Origin: Ophioderma brevispina
Lineage: Eukaryota; Echinodermata; Ophiuroidea; Amphilepidida; Ophiodermatidae
Direction of reading: 5' to 3'
Assembly (NCBI GenBank): GCA_023653785.1
Contig: JAMKCH010084921.1
Coordinates: 1-64,000 of the forward strand
DNA: 64,000 nucleotides
The position numbers and the translations under genes are program-made. Below are positions 58,690 to 64,000 of this stretch, one piece after another (within the stretch, counting starts at the first letter, position 1; each line of letters opens with the position of its first letter). The notes beneath the pieces were generated by a model. It was not told where the DNA came from. It saw only the letters and a program-made list of their open reading frames with translations, and made no database searches.

Positions 58690-59433
58690 ACTTGAGGAAT
58701 ACCCACAGCTATAAAAAACACCTTAACCAAAGGAGCCCTAAGGTAGAAAACAACTGAAACTTAGTTTCTACTCAACATCCTGGACATGTTCCGACTGGTC
58801 CACGTAGACCTGCAGTTAAAAGCTGCTACGGCGACCTGACCGCGCCTTGCCAAAATATCGCAAAGAGTATACCGTCTGGAAAGTCGTGGGAGTAGACCAG
58901 CCGGCCGCCCTCAATGATGTCAGACAAGGTTGCTCCAGAGTAGAGCGCCCAAGAAGCGGAAATGGAATGAGTATCATGGGCCAGGGACATGGGAAGCGGT
59001 CATCTCAACTGGACATTTTGCATAGCCTATGGATGACCGACTTGAATTTGAAATAGCGGCTAATGGTGCCTTAGCCGAAGCTTTAAAGGGCTTCTCCGAG
59101 TAAACGAAGAGCTGTTATATCCCCCTAACCTCCGTCCGTTGAGGTACCACTTAAGGACCCTAACCGGGCACCAAGGCCTCTCGGAACTGCCCTCCCGTTA
59201 GTTAGGTCAGGGAGAAAAAATTGGCTTCTTTGGAGAGAAGGACAGGTTTGATTCTTCGCAAGGAGGAAAACAGCACGAGGAGGATTGTAAACCCATTCTT
59301 GGGGTGAAACGAAGGTGGTGAGCCTCCCAATGGCGAGGGCATGGAACTCGGCATCTGCGACCGCAGGACACCCGCTACCAAGAAGGCAGTCTTCTAGCCA
59401 GGTCCAACAAACTAAGTTTTGAGAGAGGCTCAA
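58690..59433 (-). pseudogene. Tyrosine recombinase (DIRS element 2), frame-broken
   Basis: Site-specific recombinase that integrates the circular DNA intermediate of DIRS elements. The frame at 59,125-59,433 carries VADAEFHALAI, FLLAKNQT and QFFLPDLTN, matching the recombinase blocks RR-SELHALS, FLPKTQ and -VLPAL that precede the catalytic H-x2-R. Further down, near 58.8 kb, AFNCRSTWTS and FYLRAP-type fragments resemble the region around the final Tyr. The catalytic residues cannot all be placed because the frame changes. Confidence 0.6.
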
Positions 59434-59706
59434 AAATCCTTAGAGGCCAAGTGTTGCAAAACTATTGGTAGGTCCCACTCAGAGAGCAGCACTCGGGCCG
59501 GAGGCCTCTCAGAAAACATGCCCTTAACGAGGGCTGTGTGAAAGAGCCGGACTGGAAGAAGACGTCATTACCCATCTCGAACCCGCGGTGTTTTTAGGTC
59601 ACCGCCTGCAATGGCAGTCCTATAAGCCAGTGCCGTTCGGGGAAGGGCACCCTCCTCAAGACCTCGTAAGGAGTCCGTAATCTTGCCTACAGATGCCGAC
59701 AGCGGA

Positions 59707-60441
59707 TCAACCGATCGATCGGAACACCATCAGAAGAATCGGAAGTAGGCTCGAATTGTAAGAACGTCGGGGTAGAAGCTTCACTGCCTGGAAGCGAGAG
59801 CGGCAGCCCGTCCAGAAAAGGTCCCGCCTCCGCGTAGCTCGCTGAAGTCGCCAATCAGTTAGGCGGGAGAGCCGTGGAAAGTCCGCACGGGACTTCTGAC
59901 GTTGCTGGGGGACACTGAGCAGGTCCCTCCGCATTGGGAGGACTGGGATCTCGACCAGTAGGTCGAGGAGGCGCGGGAGGGAACCACGGGTGTCTCGGCC
60001 ACATAGGGGCCACGAGAAGCATGAGACAATGGTCTGAACGAGAGACCTTTCCAAAACCCTGGGAACCATTGCCACCGGTGGAAAGGCGTACCCTATTACA
60101 TTTGACCAATCTGCCATCATGGCGTCTCGCCCCAGCGCCTCTTCGTCCACTCCAAGCATAATACGGTTGGAAGTTGTGTTCAAGGGAGCAAATAGATCCA
60201 TGTGAGGCCGGAGAGTGGCCACCTGGACAAGATGGCGGCAAAACCGAGGGGGAGCAGTTGCACTCACTGAGGGACCCCCGACTTTGGAGGGGCTTGTGAT
60301 TGAGGGCCTCCTCGCCGCCAAAAGAATCTGCCAGGGATTTGTTGTTTCTATCTCCCGGAGATTGCTCCGCCTTTCAGGGTGATGCCGCGGCGCTGACACC
60401 ACAACAGTAGGTGAAGCGTTCGGGAACAGCTTCCTGATCAT
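59707..60441 (-). CDS. DIRS pol connection region (DLFA / GYAFPP), open frame
   Basis: An open frame of 244 codons. From residue 82 it reads DLFAPLNTTSNRIMLGVDEE, then MMADWSNVIGYAFPPVAMVP and RVLE, PLCGRDTRGSLPRLLDLLV and PVLPMRRDLL. Published-type DIRS pol proteins have, just after RNase H, a DLFA-x-N block, a DA---DW block, YAFPP-ALIPRVL and a WP-x-PWFP--L-LLV block; all are seen in that order. This frame is open, but joins to RNase H upstream and the recombinase downstream require frame changes. Confidence 0.75.
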   Translation of the reverse strand: MIRKLFPNASPTVVVSAPRHHPERRSNLREIETTNPWQILLAARRPSITSPSKVGGPSVSATAPPRFCRHLVQVATLRPHMDLFAPLNTTSNRIMLGVDEEALGRDAMMADWSNVIGYAFPPVAMVPRVLERSLVQTIVSCFSWPLCGRDTRGSLPRLLDLLVEIPVLPMRRDLLSVPQQRQKSRADFPRLSRLTDWRLQRATRRRDLFWTGCRSRFQAVKLLPRRSYNSSLLPILLMVFRSIG

Positions 60442-60449
60442 CGTACCTC

Positions 60450-60720
60450 CTCCTTGTTAAGTCGGACATACTTGTTCCTGTCGTCGCCATCGGACTAGCA
60501 AGGCCCTCCTGTGGACTCTGGGCCGAGTCTTGTGCAACGCCAGGAAATACTGCCCGAGCTCCAGTACATTGATGTGCTGCTGGGCCTGCGATTTCGACCC
60601 TTTGCCTGACACTTCCACTTCCTGGAAGTGGGCGCCCCACCCGAGTTGGGAAGCATCAGTCGGAGGACTAGAGACGGATTCGGGATCGGGAAGGGGACTC
60701 CTAGGAGTAAATTGGGTGGC
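60450..60720 (-). pseudogene. RNase H domain (DIRS element 2)
   Basis: The frame contains TDASQLGWGAHF (about 60,660-60,625) and QQHINVLELGQYFLAL (about 60,582-60,535). These carry the first Asp (TDAS) and the Glu (VLEL) of the RNase H active site in the wording typical of DIRS and pararetroviral enzymes. The next block (VRTDN) is degraded to VRWRRQE, so the second Asp is not visible in frame. Confidence 0.8.
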
Positions 60721-60799
60721 TGCATCCACAATCGGAGGTTGGTCGAAGGCTGGGGGACTGGGAGCTGGAGGAGAGGGGGTGAAACCCACGGTCTGGAAT

Positions 60800-61730
60800 G
60801 GTGAGGAGGTGAATCGGGATCCGCCGCCTATGCGCAATGCACATGGGGACCATGTCGATCAGGAACTGTGCCCTTAACCCTAGGAGTCGCAACCATAGCT
60901 GGGCTGGAGCTTGAATCGCGGACCGTGCCATGAACGAGGACATTGAATATATCCTTACCCTCTGAGGAGAGAGGCGAGTGACCCTTCCGCCGGCGAAATC
61001 TATTACTCGTCCAGGGAAAACTGGGGCTGCTGGGAAGGGACCAACTCGTTGACTTCGCGATAATTGATAAGAAATCCAAGGGACTCCACTAGTCTGCTTG
61101 CTCCCTTTGTCTGTCTGAGCAACTCTTTCGCGAGGGGGCGGTTCAGAAGCCAATCGTCGGATAACAAAGATCTGAACCCCCCTCTTCTCAGAAATTCTGC
61201 CACCACCTTCCACTATCCTGGTTGAAGTGCGGGGCGGCCGTTGATAGACGAACGGGAGACCTGGAACGGGAAAGGCCTGCCCGTCCACGCGAAAGTAGCC
61301 ATTCTGTGAGAGGTGTTGATAGGGAAACGTGAAGGTATGGCGTCGGAGTTAAGTCTAGAGGCACTCCCCACCATCCTGGTGGCAGAACGGAAAGGATCGC
61401 CCTTAGGGTTTCCATACGGAACGACTGGACGCTAAACTGGTTTGGGGCTTTAGGTTCCAGGGGGGTCTCAACTCGACCGATTTCTTTGGGGTGAGGAAGA
61501 AGGTCGAGTAGAAACTCCTGACCAAATGCCCGAGTCTCACAGCTGCTCGATTCCCCAGCAGTATTAGAGATATATTGCTGAAGAGCCAACCGCTTGTGAC
61601 TTTCGCGTGGCAGCGGGGCGTGCCGGATTGCCTTGAAAGGGGGGCGGGCGGGAGGTAAACTCCAGATGATATCCTCGGATATCACTGATAGGACCCAGCG
61701 GTCTGTGTTATCCTCGCCCACTCCCGGCAA
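60800..61730 (-). pseudogene. Reverse transcriptase (DIRS element 2), frame-broken
   Basis: Starting near 61.7 kb: DRWVLSVI--IIWSLPPARPPF, then the fingers FRMETLRAILSVLPPG (61,421), degraded LDL---YLHV (61.36), a degraded YFHV-type block, GQAFPVPGLPF (61.28), the palm motif LSDDWLL (61.16, both catalytic Asp present), LGFLINY and LVPSQ (61.07), and GGRVTRLSPQRV (60.98). All are in the DIRS order. At least four frame changes separate them. Confidence 0.82.
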
Positions 61731-64000
61731 ACCTTTCAGGCGCCCTCTGTTAACGGGGGGGGGCCGGAGGTGGGCGGAGAAACCGGGGGTACGGTTAGTC
61801 AGAAGAGCCGGCTCCTTGCCGCCCCCTCTCCTCCCCGTTGGGTTTCTGCCTCCACGAAAGTCCTTCTTTATAGGTTTTCCCTCTCTTATTCTGGCAGATC
61901 TACGTCCCTGTCTTAGGCCCCCAGACTGGCCTGGGACAGGCGCACTGGGGGATCAGGAAGGGGGTACTGGATTGCCCCACCTTGTTGCAGCGCCGGAGCC
62001 TGGGGTGGCTGTGAGACCAGGCCTCCCCCCAGGCCGTCGTTGGGGCGGGAGCCCTCTGGCCCTTTTAGGCTTCGACTTCGCCGCATCGAGAGCGGACTTC
62101 CTGCGGGCTTTCTCTGATTCCAACAGCTTGGGCCAGGTACCTCCCAAAAAAGGTCCTGTCCAATAGGGGCTTAAAGAAGACCCGCTATGGAGAAGTTAAT
62201 GAGCCTTCGCTACGTTCTCTCGCGAGCACGGAGCGCCCTCGTCGAGACTCGAGCGAGGTCTCGGCAACAAGTGTTCAGGTTAGGAGGACGACGTTAACCG
62301 TACGTCCGCTAATGGCCTCTGGGTTGAAAGTTTTGTTCCTTCTCCCAGGAAGCTGTGCGCCAGATGGGCAAAGACCATGTTGGGCATTTGTACTCTCAAA
62401 CCCATTTCCGGGCGAGAGATTAGCAGGGGACGAAGCTCTGTATCCCGCTCTCGATCCCAGGCCTGGACGGTGTATGGTGTCCTGGCTCGAGACAAGGTGA
62501 CCTTGAAAGCCCCGGGCGCAGTTGGGAGCCGTGCGCTCCTCGACTCCAGCGGGAGGGGACAGAGCGGACACAACGGGAACCTCTGTCAAGCTCCATCTGT
62601 CTAAACGACTGGCATCAGGGCAGGGGGGGCGCGTCAGGAGGGGGAACTCATCCGCGCCGATGGAAAGGCCCTGTTAAGCCAAGGCATGTGTCCCACTGCG
62701 CCTCTCTCAACATGGAGGGAGGTCGCCAGGGAACGCAAGCCCTCGTCAGCGGGATGTAAGGCATGGTTCTCGGAGGTTTCTGCGGCCTAGCCGTGAAAAC
62801 CCAAGGTCGGAAATGCCGAGGGGGGTATCAAACTCAAGGGGAAGGCGCGCGTCCGCTAGGACTGCCGCGAAAAATGGAGCTGACCAACGTTGGGGTAAGA
62901 AGGCGATCACGCAACTGATCTTCAAGAGAGAAGATAGTAGGGGGGATCGCGATAAGGACACCCCAATCTCGCACTGAGCGTGTAATTGTAATACCAGCTA
63001 TACCTCTGTGAGGTTGCTGTGGAATGGGCGGTTCTTGAAAAACCCCCGCTGGGAACCATATAGACCCGCCAGCTGACGATCCGGGGGGTAGAGAGGTAGT
63101 GCGTTGCTCTATGTGGGACCGTAGTGTAACCGATTGGCCTCTGGGGCGAAAGGCGTATTTTTCAATGCCCGGGTCGGGTCCACATAGGGTTTGCCTCAGG
63201 GGGTTCGGATTTGTAACGCCTGACGCTTAGCGTCTGATGGAGGTTTGAGGATAATGTCAATGAAGTGCCCTTGTGGGTCCACTCATAACCCCGAAGGTTT
63301 GGTAAGGTTGTTGTTATACCACTCGACGGTTCTCAATCCGGGCGGAGCGCCCGAGGCCTCGACCGAGTCGGGCCGCAGGGGGTCCAGCCGGGGAGGAAAA
63401 GGGCCTAGGATTGACATCCGTGAGGGAGGCGTCTGTCCGTAATGATGGAGACCTGGGGCTTCTAGGCGCGGCCTGAGGACAGCCGGGATCAAGGTGCTCC
63501 CTCAAATCCCTCTCCTTCTCGCTGTCGTCTGAATCCTCCTCAAACTCCCCCTCCTCGCGGATGAAGACGACCTCCGGGATTCGCTCGGCGTGCCCTCTTT
63601 GGGAGGGGTGGACTGAGGGGAACCCATACGCTTGGGGGGACTATGCCCCTGCCCACAGTGTGCGAGCAAGTCGGACCATACGTGACTGTACTTGTGGGTA
63701 GTCAAGATGTGAGGAAGGAGTTGAGAAAAATTCTCAGTTGGGGCGTCCCTTGGGGCGGCCTGGGCCGGTAGAGGGGCCGCCAGGTCCCCCCCGGCACAGC
63801 GGCGGAAAGATCCAGAACGGGGGCCAGGGTCGGAGCCGGAGCTCCCGCGCGGGGCCCCCACGGCCGCCGAAAGACTCGGTTGATCTATTTACATGAATGT
63901 GGACCCTTCGTTATCTAGAGTAGCTCTTCCCCCCCGCCGAACGTCAGCGTCCGCACGGTCGGTAGTCCAGGACCGGCCGCCTCTGGGGACGGCCTGGGGC
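61730..64000 (-). other. Gag-like GC-rich region of DIRS element 2
   Basis: Upstream of reverse transcriptase on the coding strand, and therefore in the position of gag. The frames are Pro/Arg/Ser-rich with no diagnostic motif. The frame at 63,502-63,861 (minus) includes SHVWSDLLAHCGQGHSPPKR and a Ser/Arg-rich tail. The start of the element and its right terminal repeat lie beyond the window. Confidence 0.45.

Larger units (their letters stand above)
58260..64000 (-). mobile_element. DIRS-like retrotransposon, partial (right end outside window)
   Basis: Minus-strand order from the right edge: gag-like region, reverse transcriptase, RNase H, a DLFA/GYAFPP connection, tyrosine recombinase, then repeats resembling a terminal repeat and internal complementary region. 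This is the DIRS gene order. The element is GC-rich and frames are broken several times, so it is old or poorly sequenced. It has the same orientation as DIRS element 1, but the terminal sequences differ. Confidence 0.8.

Overview
The window is eukaryotic nuclear DNA, most likely from a marine invertebrate deuterostome (echinoderm or hemichordate grade). The reasons are an AT-rich intron-bearing gene, dense TTAA-type MITEs, tRNA-derived SINEs with ATT/AT tails, dispersed TGACCTTTGACC-rich repeats, a CR1/L2-like LINE and DIRS-type tyrosine-recombinase retrotransposons. The taxon is an inference; no rRNA, tRNA or mitochondrial marker is present. Many coding blocks are recognisable only across frames, with single-base insertions or deletions, so the assembly is probably noisy (uncorrected long reads) or parts have decayed.

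1-10.6 kb: non-coding 3' flank on the plus strand, with one TTAA MITE and one intact 57-residue ORF of unknown function at 8.9 kb. 10.66-28.67 kb, minus strand: the one recognisable cellular gene, an importin-alpha (karyopherin alpha) of the KPNA1/5/6 type. Eleven exons can be placed, from the region just after the IBB domain to the stop codon; the IBB exon(s) were not found. Its introns carry SINEs, MITEs, a TGACCT repeat and a decayed LINE.

19.15-39.78 kb: the 5' part of this gene (first three visible exons plus introns) is present twice in direct tandem orientation. Copy A (19.15-33.81 kb) holds at least six insertions that copy B (34.17-39.78 kb) lacks: a TGACCT repeat, the LINE, a hairpin element, two MITEs and a 3.6-kb foldback. 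A TTAA MITE lies exactly between the copies. The arrangement may be a real segmental duplication with alternative exons, a decayed duplicate, or two haplotypes placed in series by the assembler.

39.8-49.3 kb: repeat-rich non-coding DNA with an inverted second copy of a 0.47-kb repeat, a TGACCT repeat, a TIR element and one small ORF with a good start context. 49.35-56.47 kb: a complete DIRS-like element with inverted terminal repeats and an internal region complementary to both outer ends; its coding part is badly degraded. 56.64-57.21 kb: another TTAA MITE. 58.26-64.0 kb: a second, GC-rich DIRS-like element on the minus strand, running off the right edge, in which tyrosine recombinase, RNase H, reverse transcriptase and gag-like regions can be ordered.
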